From NCBI GenBank assembly GCA_036850595.1, contig CM072163.1:2451833-2515832 (forward strand): a stretch of 64,000 bases of DNA. Reading direction: 5' to 3'. The DNA is from Rhyacichthys aspro (Eukaryota; Chordata; Actinopteri; Gobiiformes; Rhyacichthyidae). Under the pieces are notes generated by a model. The model saw nothing but the letters and a program-made list of their open reading frames with translations. It made no database searches and was not told where the DNA came from. Below are positions 1 through 12,385 of this stretch, piece by piece. Each line of letters starts with the position of its first letter. Position 1 is the first letter of the stretch. Made by a program: the position numbers and the translations under genes.

Positions 1-589
1 AACGACAACCGTTTTTCACTTGGTGTTTCATTATAGGCAGGATTTATTTCTGTTCTCCCGATTGTGTGGTGTTTTTATTTTATTTATTTATTTATTTACA
101 AAGAAACTGTAACTAGATTGCACAGGATCTTTAAATGAGTCACTTCAAAATAACTTTATTAATAAGACTTTATGATGTTTAAGCTCAGACACTTTAAAAT
201 AAGTAGATTCCCAACTGGAAGTATATAATAGGCAGGTCTAGTGTACTTTAAAAATGTACTTTATGTAGTGTACTGTCTTTTTTTTATATTTTTTTCTATG
301 TCTGGGACTATACGGATGGAAATTAGCTTTGTGCTAAATCCGGCGTATTTACAACAGTTTATTTACATTCTACGTTCATTTATATGCACTGTTCCAATCA
401 AATAAATGAAGAAATGAAACAGTTTTAACTAGATTTAAAGCACATGGTGTCACTCTGAAAATGGATAAATAACCTTGTGATAGACAGTTACAGGTGGTTC
501 ATATAAATCTCTTTCCTTTTTCCTGTTTTCTGTAGAAATCCTCCAAATAGTTTTAATCTAACAGTACATTTCAGGTTGGATTTTGTTAG
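1..589. other. Intergenic, AT-rich
   Basis: Apart from the (TTTA)n tract, nothing coding or recognisable was seen. Confidence 0.6.
79..101 (+). repeat. (TTTA)n microsatellite
   Basis: A short TTTATTTATTTATTTA run in AT-rich DNA. Confidence 0.8.
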
Positions 590-905
590 AGAAGTGGGGT
601 CAAACATTTGGGAGTATTTTATTAAGTTTTACAGTGTTTGGATGTAAGGTTTCATCTTTATTTTAGTCTTTTATCACATCAATATAATTTGAACATTAAT
701 TCCTCCCTTTTATTCCCCATTTTCATCATAATTTTTTGAATTCATTTCAATTTGTGCGACTTTGTCCTCATTTTAAGTCCCATTTCCGGCCCTTTCAAAT
801 GGTTTCCCATCATTTTGTCTATTTCTAGAGTGGCATTCTTCCAATTACACATCTTCAGAATAGTTGAGTGCCTTTTTTCTATTTTGTTTAATGTGCAAAG
901 CCCCT
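590..905 (-). mobile_element. Minisatellite-free relative of the GTGTCAAACTC element
   Basis: On the minus strand this stretch parallels 27321-27760: both share a GGCTTTGCA/CCTTTGCAATG-like end, a CTTAAAATGAGG motif, a GAATTCA..AAATGATG motif and a GAATTAATGTTAAAAT motif. It ends with GGGGTCAAACATTTGG. No 21-bp array is present. Confidence 0.5.
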
Positions 906-2331
906 AAAAAAAGCCAAATAAAACACACAAAGGGCAATATTTGGAGGCTGGGTTTGAGTTTTTTACTGACTCAAATAAAAGCAAATACTTCTAAAAATAT
1001 AAATACATAGAATAACAGAAAGTTGATGAAAGCTTGGTCCTGAGGCTTGGTTTAATAAAGAGAAAAGTCAGTATATTGTAAAAAATATCACTCTGATGTT
1101 ATTATAAACCATAACCATCATATGTAATGGATGTAATCGATGTAGATTAAGCCCAGTCTTAAATTCTTAAAGATTATTTGACATAATTTAGAAAGACAAT
1201 GCTGCTAGAACTGCACTGAATATGTGATTTATTACATCATTTCTATGCTAAAAATAACAATAACTCTCTTTTTTTTCCTCTTTTTGATCTGGATCCATGA
1301 CACAATGTGAAAAGAATAAACAAGAGAGAACCCAAGAGTAAATAAATTCCTTTCATCTTTACAGAAAAAGCCCAATCAAGTGTATGATATTGGAAAAAAC
1401 CCTGTGTCCATCTTTATATAGAGTCTACAGAAGAGTCTCAGATTCAGTGCCTTTCCACTTTCACACTGCGTCACTAAAGCAGGATTTAGTTCACACTCTC
1501 AAAGCTGCTGACAAATGGAAAGACAAATAAAAAGTGTTTCCACGTCAGCTTCTGCAGAGTCACTCTCACACAGTCAGAGAAGTGGAAGACTCGTGTTTCC
1601 GAAGCACATTTTGTCAATGAACTGAAAGAAGAACAGAGGAAAAGAACGCTCTATGACTTGAAACGACTCTTGATTCTTTGTTTCTGGGGCTTTTTTATTC
1701 CTTCTTTCTTCTTCAACACGAGCCTGAGATTCAGAATAATAATCTCACGCTGATAAATAACAACCAGCTCAGTGTAATTCTCACCAAAGGCCAGTGTCTA
1801 ATGTCATCTGGTGGCATTAGGACAGTGACCTTTCCCTGTGTATTCGTGCCAGTCTATTCTATTATCAGGGGCACTATTAACCACGGCATGAATTACAAAT
1901 AGAGTGAGACCAATGCAACAGAAGCAGGTTGTGTAACAAAGGATATGGAAAATGATGGAGAAAAAGTAGTACATGAAGCTCTTTGCAGCTTTCAGTCCTT
2001 TTCATTGTTTTTACTTCGTCGACCATTCACTTTTTTAACCATTGATCTAAAATGGGGCAAGTTTAGAAAATGCTGTTGGGTAATTCAGCATTTTCTAACA
2101 CTGTGTGAGCCAGAGGTGCTAAAACAAATGAAAAATGTGAGTCTGAACCAGATTTAAATGGTTGTAATTAGATTTAACACAGACTGAAAGCATGTAAACA
2201 ATGTGTTCCTTCAATAATCCATAATAACACTAATGCTAATGCTAACGCTAATGCTAATGTGGGATTATTGTTGACAGAATGATTGAGGCATGAGTCGTTT
2301 TAGGCTTTTTTCACGAGATGACTGCCTTTTA
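906..2331. other. Intergenic, AT-rich
   Basis: No supported gene. Short open frames at 1678-2157 lack splice or codon support. It contains the TAATGC hexamer repeat. Confidence 0.55.
2230..2259 (+). repeat. Hexanucleotide repeat (TAATGC)
   Basis: Five units of TAATGC/TAACGC. Confidence 0.85.
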
Positions 2332-3125
2332 GAACAGTGTCAAACTCAAAAGGATGAGGGGCCGCGATAGTAAATAACATGAGATCCAGCTGAAACCTGT
2401 TCCAATCCAACTAAAACCTGTCTGAATCCATATAAACCTGTTCAAATCCAACTAAAACCTGTCTGAATCCATATAAACCTGTTCAAATCCAACAAAACCC
2501 TTTTTAAGTCTATATGAAACTTGCTTCAATCCAACTAAAACCTGTTAAAATCCAAATAAACCTGTTCAAATCCAACTAAAACCTGTCTAAATCCAACTAA
2601 AACCTGTCTAAATCCAACTAAAACCTGTCTAAATCCAACTAAACCCTGTTCAAATCCAGTGAAAACCTGTTCAAATCCAAATAAACCTGTTCAAAAGCAA
2701 CTAAAGCCTGTTTAAATCCAATTAAAGCCTGTTCAAAGCCAACTAAAACCTATTTAAGTCTATATAAAACTTGCTTCAATCCCACAAAAACCTGTTCAAA
2801 TTCAAATAAAGCCTGTTCAAATACAACTAAAACCTGTTTAAATCCAACTAAACCCTGTTCAAATCCAGTGAAAACTTGTTCAAATCCAACTAAAACCTGT
2901 TCAAATCCAAATAAAGCCTATTCAAATCCAGCGAAAACCTGTTCAAATCCAACTAAAACCTGTCTAAATCCAAATAAAGCCTGTTCAAATCCAACTAAAA
3001 CCTGTTTAAGCCCATTACATATCTTTAGTATAGTTTAGTGTCTTTTGTAAAGTCCCAGAAACATTACCTCCCCAACGTATCGAATATAAAACATTACAAA
3101 GAGCCGCATTTTGGAGTTTGACGTG
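2332..3125 (+). mobile_element. Interspersed element with inverted ends and internal 21-bp array
   Basis: The left end reads CAGTGTCAAACTCAAAGGAT with GGGGCCGC nearby. The right end reads GCCGCATTTTGGAGTTTGACGTGT, which is its inverted counterpart. Between them (about 2385-3008) lie diverged 21-bp units (AAATCCAACTAAAACCTGTT). Short inverted ends and the lack of any open transposase suggest a non-autonomous, hAT-like DNA element. The class assignment is inference. Confidence 0.65.
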
Positions 3126-4148
3126 TGTTTTATACAAATGCAGTCAGTGACAAGTCCATTCCGATAGATAAGGAGTTACAGGAAAGCGTTGGGTTGAAGT
3201 CGAGGCTAAACATGACTGAAATGTACACTACAGACCCAGAAGTATACATTTCTCTGACGTTTTGTTCAAAGCACAGATAAGTGAGGATGCGCAGAGACGT
3301 GGACGGGCTGGTTTGTCGAGTCTGGAGTCCGTCGGGAGTGAACGTCCAGCGCTGTTGCAACAGAAGGTGCTGTGGTGAGCGTGCCTTTATTAATGCCACT
3401 GTTTGCACTTTCACAGCAGAGACAGAGGAGTGAGTGAGATTACAGGCAGCATTTTCCACTCCCTCCCTCCGACCAGTGGAGAAACCTGCCTCCTGTCGCC
3501 CTCAGTAATTATTTAAGGACAAAGTCAACAGTTGGGAAACGGCCCTGGCTCCGCTGCTGCTGCTAAAGCTGAGGTGTCACACTTTGTTCTGGGTCGTTCT
3601 CGGCAGAAAAATCAACTCTGAAATCAAATATATCTCTGTGACTTAAAGCAAGTGAGGTCGTAACAATAAAACATGACACGGTTAGGTTCAAAAGAGGTAA
3701 GCTCGGGGTAAATCAGAGTTGTTTTGTGTAAAAAAATATCAACAAAGAGTCAAAAACATGCTGCTCTTTTTCACTTTTCTCAAAAAAACTACATCAAGAC
3801 TAAAAAGGTTTAGTGTGTTTTTTGAAGGATCTGGTGCTGAAATTGCTTTGTTTCTACAGTCTGTGAGCCCCTACGGTAGCCCTGCAGGGACATGCTGTTT
3901 TTGATGAATAAACCCAGTGGAATCAGCTCAAATGATGTGTATATTACTTTATTTTTTCTATTTTATTCAACTGAAATGGAATAAATGTCTTGTGTCTCAT
4001 CCATGAACTGTGACTTCAGTCTGAAACAAGGAAAATGTGGTGTTTTCTGTGTTTTTTAAATATAAACATTGCAACCTACTAGAAATTTAAGTTTAAAATT
4101 AGCAGATTTATAATTAAACTGTGCCTGATACTTTTTTCTTCTAGTTCT
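3126..4148. other. Intergenic
   Basis: Somewhat GC-richer at 3280-3600, with a 109-codon minus-strand open frame (3130-3459) that I do not recognise. The remainder is AT-rich. Confidence 0.5.
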
Positions 4149-4660
4149 AAAAATGGTTTGAACCCAAATAGTTTATTGTAAAAGCATTAATTTGTCTTTA
4201 TGATGCCATCTGTTTATTCTAAGGGATTGTAATAGATGAGAACCTCTATTCAAGAACAGAAAAAGGAGCGCTCCCATTGGTCGACACTTGTCACATGACG
4301 TTCCAGGAAGTTTAATAGCTGCAGATAAAGTGTATTTTCAGCTGAATATGTCTTTTAACAGAGAAACAGCTGAAAAAAGAAAAGCATCAACAGAGAAAAG
4401 GGAGACAACGTAAAACACAGATAAATACTGTCAATTCAATCACGTAATGTTTAACGAGGAGGAGATAATTGTCGTCCTGACGCTGAAGTCACAGCTAAGC
4501 TAACGCTAAACTCTAAACTTCAGTTTGGTCAAATGGATTAGTATTTTGTGGTTTTATTTTTTAATAAAAGAGAAGCAGGAGAGGTCTCTAGACTGATTTT
4601 GGAGGAGAGTGGAGTCTGAGACAGGGACAAAAAAAGAAAATGAGGGACTGGAGCTTTATG
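4149..4660 (+). mobile_element. Palindrome-CCAAT element, subfamily A, near full length
   Basis: Reference copy. Order: CCCAAATAGTTTATTGTAAA, GAGAACCTCTATTCA, palindrome GGAGCGCTCC (4265-4274) followed by CATTGGTCGAC, TGACGTTCCAGGAAG, GAAACAGCTGAAAA, AACGAGGAGGAGATAATTG, AGCTAAGCTAACGCTAAA, AAAGAGAAGCAGGAGAGG, GACAGGGACAAAAA. There is no open reading frame of note. It is a short interspersed non-autonomous element; class unknown. Confidence 0.8.
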
Positions 4661-5825
4661 AAAGGTAGATAAAAACATTCAGAAGTGATTAGTCGATGAA
4701 AGGACTTCTATAAATGGATGCCGTCTCTCGTTGTGTTTGAAGTTGGCAGCTTTATCCGACGCAGACTTTCACACGACAAGAACTGTTACTGTCTTCAAGA
4801 ATCAGGACAACAACGAGTCCTGCCAAAGCTTTCACATGAAGCAGAGACATAATAGTACAATAAAATAATCAAATACAATAGTACACACTGTGCTTTTATA
4901 CGTATATAGTCTCTTTGAGAATTATGTCAAACTGTTTTTCTCATATTGTTCAATTCATTTGCTTTGTTTCATTAAGAATTTTCTCATATTTATTCCATGC
5001 AGTAAAATAATGGACCGAGGAGTTTTGATATCACTATTGTATAGGAATGAAACTAGCTAGTGATGCTAATAACGAGTGAAGAAGTAATTTAAAGTGAGTT
5101 GAATTACTTCCAGACTGTACTATTTATGTATAACAGCCCTGAAAATGAAAAGAAAATGTAATAAAAATGTAGTTTATATGGGTCAAGTCAGCTTTAAAAT
5201 TTTTAAATAAAATGTTTGAGCAACTGACTTTTACATCATTTTAACTCAAGGCCAAACTTTATTAGTGCCATGAATCCGTAGAAGCTTAGTCTCAATGGTC
5301 TTTTCACAGAGAAATAATCTTTTTAATAGCATTTCTTTTATGATTTGTGGCTCATGAGAAGGAGACTGTTGCCCCTCTTCATAAACACCACCAGTGTTGA
5401 TCTGGTGAGAACATGAGAGACCTGCTGAAGTGTAAACAAAGCAACAGTCAACATGTTTCTCGTATTACTGACCTCGAAAAAGAACTTATAAACAAGCTTT
5501 GGGTCCAACCATCTGTCCCTATCTCTATTTACACAGGGCCTCGAGGATTTATCCCTCCATAAAACTAAATCAACAAATTAAATCATAAAATAAATGTACT
5601 GTGATTGTAACTGAACCAAACAAGATCATATTGGACACAAACAGATGTCAGATAGTGTCAATCAATAATGACACACTCTGTTATATTTATCTCTGTAAAT
5701 TTGTGTTTGTAATCCATAAATGAGCAGAGTTAGCCTGGCCAGTTGAACCCATTCACTTTAAAAAAAAAGGAAAATCAAGGATCTGGTCTAACTTTAAAGT
5801 GATCTTATTTTGTAGTTTTATTGTA
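4661..5825. other. Intergenic, AT-rich
   Basis: No gene or repeat was recognised. Confidence 0.55.
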
Positions 5826-6640
5826 GATTGTTCAAATCCATCTAAAACCTGTTCAAATCCATCTAAAACCTGTTCAAATCCAACTAAAACCTGTTCAAAT
5901 CCATCTAAAACCTGTTCAAATCCATCTAAAACCTGTTCAAATCCATTTAAAACCTGTTCAAATCCATCTAAAACCTGTTCAAATCCAACTAAAACCTGTT
6001 CAAATGCATTTAAAACCTGTTCAAATCCATCTAAAACCTGTTCAAATCCAACTAAAACCTGTTCAAATCCATCTAAAACCTGTTCAAATCCATCTAAAAC
6101 CTGTTCAAATCCATCTAAAACCTGTTCAAATCCATCTAAAACCTGTTCAAATCCATCTAAAACCTGTTCAAATCCATCTAAAACCTGTTCAAATCCATCT
6201 AAAACCTGTTCAAATCCATCTAAAACCTGTTCAAATCCATTTAAAACCTGTTCAAATCCATCTAAAACCTGTTCAAATCCATCTAAAACCTGTTCAAATC
6301 CATTTAAAACCTGTTCAAATCCATCTAAAACCTGTTCAAATCCATTTAAAACCTGTTCAAATCCATCTAAAACCTGTTCAAATCCATCTAAAACCTGTTC
6401 AAATCCATCTAAAACCTGTTCAAATCCATCTAAAACCTGTTCAAATCCATCTAAAACCTGTTCAAATCCATCTAAAACCTGTTCAAATCCATTTAAAACC
6501 TGTTCAAATCCATCTAAAATCTGTTCAAATCCATCTAAAACCTGTTCAAATCCATCTAAAACCTGTTCAAATCCATCTAAAACCTGTTCAAATCCATCTA
6601 AAACCTGTTCAAATCCATCTAAAACCTGTTCAAATCCAAA
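5826..6640 (+). repeat. 21-bp minisatellite array, very uniform
   Basis: About 38-39 nearly identical 21-bp units (GTTCAAATCC followed by ATCTAAAACCT). Variation is mostly confined to ATC/ATT/AAC in the middle of the unit. Because 21 is divisible by 3, it reads open as SNPSKTC or HLKPVQI repeats; these are not evidence of coding. The homogeneity implies recent expansion or ongoing homogenisation. No recognised element ends adjoin it on either side. Confidence 0.95.
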
Positions 6641-6964
6641 TGTGTGTCAGGTTGGACCAACACTAGCTTTAATTTCCCAGCATCAAGCGAAGTGTGAGGA
6701 AAAGGCGGTTTGGAAACGACGCTCGGAGCTGATAAAGTGGACGGATGGTGAAAGAAACGAGATAATGGGCTGCTCCTGGTTCAGTGAGCGTCAGTTTCAG
6801 TAAAAGTGAGGAGAAAACGTGGAGGAAATGTGTCTGGCTCGAGCAGATAAGCAACATTAGTCTCACTGTGGTTCACGTGTAATGTATCCTCCCTCCGACC
6901 AGCTTCTACACTTACATCCATCTAAATCCTTCTATCCTTTTTATTGGGTCTTATCTCCGTTTAA

Positions 6965-7064
6965 NNNNNNNNNNNNNNNNNNNNNNNNNNNNNNNNNNNN
7001 NNNNNNNNNNNNNNNNNNNNNNNNNNNNNNNNNNNNNNNNNNNNNNNNNNNNNNNNNNNNNNNN
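6965..7064. other. Assembly gap (100 N)
   Basis: Exactly 100 N, the usual placeholder for a gap of unknown size. It resumes directly into minisatellite sequence, so the missing DNA is probably another 21-bp array that did not assemble. Confidence 0.98.
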
Positions 7065-7195
7065 TTTTGAAAAAAATCAAACCTATTCAAATCCATCTAA
7101 AACCTGTTCAAATCCATTTAAAACCTAGAACCAGAAATATCACCTTCTGAATGGATTGAAGGGCCACATTAAACATTGCAAAGGGCCACTTGATC
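7065..7195 (+). repeat. Remnant of 21-bp array and element end after the gap
   Basis: Two to three 21-bp units (7080-7125) are followed by AGAACCAGAAATATCACC and then GAAGGGCCACATTAAACATTGCAAAGGGCCAC. A similar tail (ATATTACC ... GTATTGAAGGGCCATAT) follows the 60.1-kb array. This is the right end of the array-bearing element. Confidence 0.7.
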
Positions 7196-8642
7196 ACTTG
7201 AGATTAACTGAGAAGAAGCCAGAAAATAAACTTGTTTTCAGAAATGGAGCTCAAACACCTTTTTTTTATGTTATTTTCTTTTAATAAATACAAAAATAGA
7301 CCCTGGAAGCCCTCAAACTGAATGATTATGTTAAACCTGATCAGAATAGCACCTTTTCCCTGCGCCGGCCTCTTTTGGAGCTGGAGAATTACGAGCAGCT
7401 TAACCACTTCATTTGTTGAACCGCTTTGACCCTGAGTTTTTCCGGGAAACGTCTGCTCAGAAGAAAAATAAAAATCTACTCTTTAATGCCAAGTTAAAGT
7501 GTTGTCGATAAATGAAGGGCATGATCCGACCTCTGAGTCTGATGTAAAAATTAAACCTGGTTGGTTAATAATAAGCAGCAGTGGCCTCTGAAGGTGAACT
7601 GGTTCAAATGAACAGTGTGTGCTTACGACAGACACACACTGTACGGACTCAGTGACTCTGTAAAGCTGAGTTTCATTGTGTCCAGAAGGTGGAATTAAAC
7701 TGGGCTTTTGGGAGAGATTTAGTAAAATAATTTAAAATATGCTCAAAGAAATCAGAGCTGCACCAAACATGTACATTCTGCTTATGTTTTATTTGTGATT
7801 CTAAACAAATCAGTCACTTTGAAATGTTAATTGTGTGAAACTTGGCAAGAATTTTTTTTTTAATCATTATTTTAGTTGTAACGTGTATTTACAGCCATTA
7901 TACAAACAAAATTAAAAAAAAAAAATGCATCAAAATCACTGTTGTTATCAATTATTCCCCGCGTCAAGGCTATAACAACCTCATCCCAAATATTACGATT
8001 TGGAACTCATTTTTAAAAAAGGTTTGCTTATTTTGTGTTTCTTCTGTTAAAAAAAATCAGGGGTACTTGGGACAAAAAAGGCATAAAAACATAAATAAAC
8101 TAAATAAATAAACTTATATATATGGTTAGGTCTGAAGTTGATGAAAAGATCTGATGCAGTCAAAGTGAAATAAATGTTGTTGTTTTTTTCACTTTTAAAT
8201 GTTTTGCACAAAAATAAAATAAAATAAAATAATGCATGTTGTAAACTCTAATTTTTTTTTTTTTTTTCTCAGATTTTCTGTTGCTTAAGCAAAAAGGCTG
8301 CAGTGTTTAGCTCCACCTTTTGGAAAGTGGGCCACTCTGATAAAACCAGAGGCCAAAGTGTTACTAAAGTATTACAACATGATATGGTTTTATTAGAACG
8401 GGTGGTTCTCCTTTTGGAAACACCATCTGACACTAAGTGATAGTCCTGCTGTTCACTGGTGATCGTCCAGAGTCTAGAGTGATGCCTTCACTGACCTTTG
8501 AAAATGTAATTTAATAATAAAGCCAGTTTCCATGGATACACACATGCTCAGTACATGTCAACAACCTTTTCTGTTTTGTTGTTTACTAATATCAGACTGA
8601 CGGATATTTGTTTCTACCAGTTTTGAAAATTGAATCACATGC
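7196..8642. other. Intergenic, AT-rich
   Basis: Contains an AAAATAAAAT tract near 8210-8232 and a T run at 8252. No gene was seen. Confidence 0.55.
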
Positions 8643-9025
8643 TGGAAAAAGGAGCGCTCCCATTGGTCGACACTTGTCACATGACGTTCCAGGAAGTTTA
8701 ATAGCTGCAGATAAAGTGTATTTTCAGCTGAATATGTCTTTTAACAGAGAAACAGCTGAAAACAGAAAAGCATCAACAGAGAAAAGGGAGACAACGTAAA
8801 ACACAGATAAATACTGTCAATTCAATCACGTAATGTTTAACGAGGAGGAGATAATTGTCGTCCTGACGCTGAAGTCACAGCTAAGCTAACGCTAAACTCT
8901 AAACTTCAGTTTGGTCAAATGTACTAGTATTTATTTTAATAAAAGAGAAGCAGGAGAGGTCCCTAGGCTGCTTTTAGAGGAGAGTGGAGACAAAAAAAAG
9001 AAAATGAGGGAGTGGAGCTTTAATG
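8643..9025 (+). mobile_element. Palindrome-CCAAT element, subfamily A, 5' truncated
   Basis: Nearly identical to the 4.1-kb copy from the palindrome (8651-8660) to the GGAGCTTTAA end, but lacking the part upstream of the palindrome. Confidence 0.8.
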
Positions 9026-9325
9026 AAATGAGTCCCTCTCTCCTTGTGCCTAAAAGAAAACAAAAAATAAAAATAAAAATGTCCTTCTTGATGGCTCACC
9101 TGGTAGACCTGGGGATTGTTCCTAATACCTATAATACAAGTTGTAAAAGGAAGTATAGGTGGGTGGCTGCAAATATTATAAACACAAAGGCTTCTGTGGA
9201 GTTTATTAATCATGAAAGTAAAAATATATTTTGAAAAGATTCGTTCCATTTAAGCTTGTGTAGATGATGCATACTGAGTCTTTTTACATAAACTTTATTT
9301 CTCGTGAGAGGCGTGGTGCATCTTG

Positions 9326-9360
9326 GACAGGTTTGATCTCGGTGCAAGACCGAACCTGTC
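9326..9360 (+). other. Stem-loop with bulge
   Basis: GACAGGT pairs with ACCTGTC and an inner TCGGT pairs with ACCGA around a GCAAG loop, with a six-base bulge on the left. This makes a 12-bp two-part stem in a GC-richer spot. No known RNA family was recognised. Confidence 0.4.
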
Positions 9361-10189
9361 GGAGCAATTTCTCATAAAACAGAGCCGAGGGGAATTTCCA
9401 CAAAACAAGGAACTGCCAACGGATCGAGGTGTGGTGAGAAAGACTGTAAACAAACAGCATACCGTAGTAAAACAGCAGCGCTTCAACAATCAAACCAATC
9501 AATCGTACGACAAACTGGGACGTGAGAAAAACATTTAACATGCAAATTTAAACAGCTCAGGTTATACGAGGTCAATGGATTTACTGACCTCAGAGTCACT
9601 CAAAGTTCAAGGAGGTTTTATCACTGGTTTTTACAAAATAGTAGTAAATAAGGGTGGTGTTTAAACATATAAAACAATAAAAATCAATTTATTTCCTAAA
9701 TGATGCAATGCTAAAAGGACAGTGATAGTAATTACAGACTGACATTGAATATAACGAGGTCAAAATGTAGGATGGGCTCATAGTTTGTAAAATAAAAACA
9801 TTGCGTGATTTCTTATGTATTTTACTAATGTGGACTGGTATTACATGCAGAGTACAAAAGAAGGAAGTAAAGCAAATGTTGAAATACAAGATAAAACTAA
9901 TTTTGCCAAAATAAGGAGAATTTATTTTAAGTCAATTAGAAGAATATTTAACATTTTTTAATTTAAAATTGTATTTATATATTGGTATTATTATTCATTT
10001 TTATTTATTATATGTATTTTTAAAATTATTTATTATTTTTTGCTGTTGGTTCAGATTTATTACGATTTATGTTAACTTTAATTTAGATAAAAAAACTGGT
10101 AAAAACATGCAGCACCTCAATCTATATTTTATTTGTATTTCACATTTCAAAGTTGTGACACTGACCATGTTGCTTTACATAAATAAATA

Positions 10190-10310
10190 CAAATAAAATA
10201 AAATAAATGAGGAAAAACAGTAAAAAAAAAATAAAATAAATAAAAATAAATAAATAAAAATAATAATAAGAAGAAAAAATCTGCACAAAACTGAAAAAAA
10301 AAAAAAAAAT
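10190..10310 (+). repeat. A-rich AAAT/AATA low-complexity block
   Basis: A mixture of AAATAAAATAAAT, AATAATAAGAAG and a run of about 16 A. It may be the decayed tail of a retroelement. Confidence 0.7.
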
Positions 10311-10946
10311 CTAAATCACTATTTAATTAATTAATTCAAACAGTTTAAAATGTTATAATTAGTTTTTAGATGTCGGATTATTACCATTACGTAAACTGCA
10401 GGATAATTCTAAAGTATAGGAGCAAAGAAATAAACAGAAGTGTCATAAATAGCATAAAGGATATACAGATATTCAATCCTAATATTGGCATGTTTATTCA
10501 CTGCACCATTTGTTAAAAAACCTGAATGAACAGACTCCTCCCACTCACCTGTCAATCTTAGTCACTCCAACCTCGTAATTACTCGACAGATCAAAAACTC
10601 TTGTGTCACTGACCTCAGACCTGTCAGCGGTGTTGGTTCGTGTTAAAACATGTCAAAAGAACAACACCCATCTCCAGGTATTTCAGGCGACAAAGAGTCA
10701 AGCGTCTTTTCCCGAAGCGTTTTCGTTCAGGGTGTAGCTGCTGTGAACGAACGGCGACAATAGAAAACAATGAAATGAATACACGTCTTTGGGTTCATCG
10801 TTGGGTGGAAGAGAGTCATCTGAGGATTAAAGATGAACATCACGTGAAGTGTCACCGTTGGGTTTCCCAGTGTGTTTCTGGTCTTCACTGAAATGCTTTT
10901 CTTCAGGTTGTCCTCATGTGACCTTCTGAAAATAAATCTTGATGAA

Positions 10947-11458
10947 TTTAAAGCTCCAGAATCTGATTTAGTTTTTTTGTCCCGGTCTCAGACTCCACTC
11001 TCCTCCAACAGCAGCAGTAACCTTTCCTGCTTCTTTTATTAAACAAAAAAATTAAATAAAACCGGACAAATTACAATACAAAATACTAAAACGTTACATT
11101 CAATCAAAGTTTAGAGTTTAAACTTTTATATTTGGAGTTTACCGTCTCGTTAAACACTCTTTCGAAGCATTTACAACATTTATCCATGTTTCATTTGCTG
11201 CTGTTTCTCTATTTTTATCTTTTTTTTTTGTAAAAACAACACACATATTTTCAACAGAATAACTCATTTCCTTGGTTTATTTCATGGTCCTTCGTTGTAA
11301 ACTAACGGGAGCGCTCCTTTTTCCAAGAATCGAGCTGTGATTGAACAAAATCCTGCAAATTTCTATTAAAATCCTTAATAATAAAAGACTAGATCACGTC
11401 TTAAGATCAATAAACTTACGTGATTTAACTGAAAAACTAAATGAAACAGTAAAAAACG
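10947..11458 (-). mobile_element. Palindrome element, subfamily B
   Basis: Minus-strand copy with TTTGTCCCGGTCTCAGACTC at one end, TTCATTTGCTGCTGTTTCTC in the body and the palindrome at 11308-11317. The CCAAT/GTCGAC part is replaced here. It shares ACTAGATCACGTCTTAAG and AACTAAATGAAACAGTAAAA (inverted) with the 31.2-kb copy. Confidence 0.75.
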
Positions 11459-11930
11459 ATGCACAAATCAGGTATTTATGATTCAAGATTAAGTGCTTGA
11501 GGTAAAAACTGAATGAATTGATGCATTTATTTAGTTTATTCATCTTCCAAAGAGCGCATCAGTGCATCTTTCCACTGATCAGCTGTAAAACAAGTCAATA
11601 AAAGTCAAAGATCCTTGTCTCTACGGTGCGTCCTTTGCTCTTTGTCTTATCTGAAGAATGTAGAGGCCACTGTCACTCTTTTTTCCGCTGCTGCTGCTGC
11701 TTCGTTGCGCGGCGGTATGTGGAGCACGACGCTGTAGTGATCAGCTGACTCATGCCGGGGGTGTGTCTGCTGAGTCACAGCTCCATTCAGACGAGCTGCA
11801 ATCTTGCATCAGACTCTGGCGCCGTGTGAAAACTGCACTTTTACTCATTCACTTCATTTAGAGAAGGTGGTTTTTCACTATATTTACAACAACAAGGCAC
11901 AATTAAACACACTCCACCTGATATTTTTTC

Positions 11931-12385
11931 TGGAAAATGGTTTAAAGCCCAAATAGTTTATTGTAAAATCAATCATTTGTCTTTATGATCCATCTACTGT
12001 TTATTCTAAGGGATTGTAATAGATGAGAACCTCTATTCAGGAACAGAAAACGTTGGAAAAGGAGCGCTCCCATTGGTCGACACTTGTCACATGACGTTCC
12101 AGGAAGTTTAATAGCTGCAGATAAAGTGTATTTTCATCTGAATATGTCTTTTAACAGAGAAACAGCTGAAAAAGAAAAGCATCACAGAAAAGAAAGTAAA
12201 AACAATAAATACGTAAAGAGGAGGAATAATTTTGTTGAAGTCACAGCTAAGCTAACGCTAAACTCTAAACTTCAGTTTGGTCAAATGGATTAGTGTTTTG
12301 TTGAGGACAAATGGGCTCAGTTTTGTTTTTGTTTTTTAATAAAAGAGAAGCAGGAGAGTGGAATCAGGTTGTGGAGCTTTAAATA
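11931..12385 (+). mobile_element. Palindrome-CCAAT element, subfamily A, internally deleted
   Basis: Complete left part from GCCCAAATAGTTTATTGTAA; palindrome at 12061-12070. The AACGTAAAACACAG to CGTCCTGACG segment is shortened compared with the 4.1-kb copy. Confidence 0.8.

Larger units (their letters stand above)
9026..10946. other. Intergenic with two GC-richer islands
   Basis: GC-richer parts at 9310-9530 (with a stem-loop) and 10640-10890 lie either side of AT-rich low-complexity DNA. The 83-codon frame at 10640-10891 is basic and unrecognised. Confidence 0.5.

Noticed and set aside
5826..6640. CRISPR-like regular array
   Set aside because: No unique spacers between repeats; directly abutting 21-bp units in vertebrate-type DNA are a minisatellite.
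5799..6803. 334-codon open frame of SNPSKTC repeats, and the overlapping HLKPVQI frame
   Set aside because: Produced by a 21-bp minisatellite whose length is a multiple of three; more than one register is open and related arrays elsewhere are full of stops.
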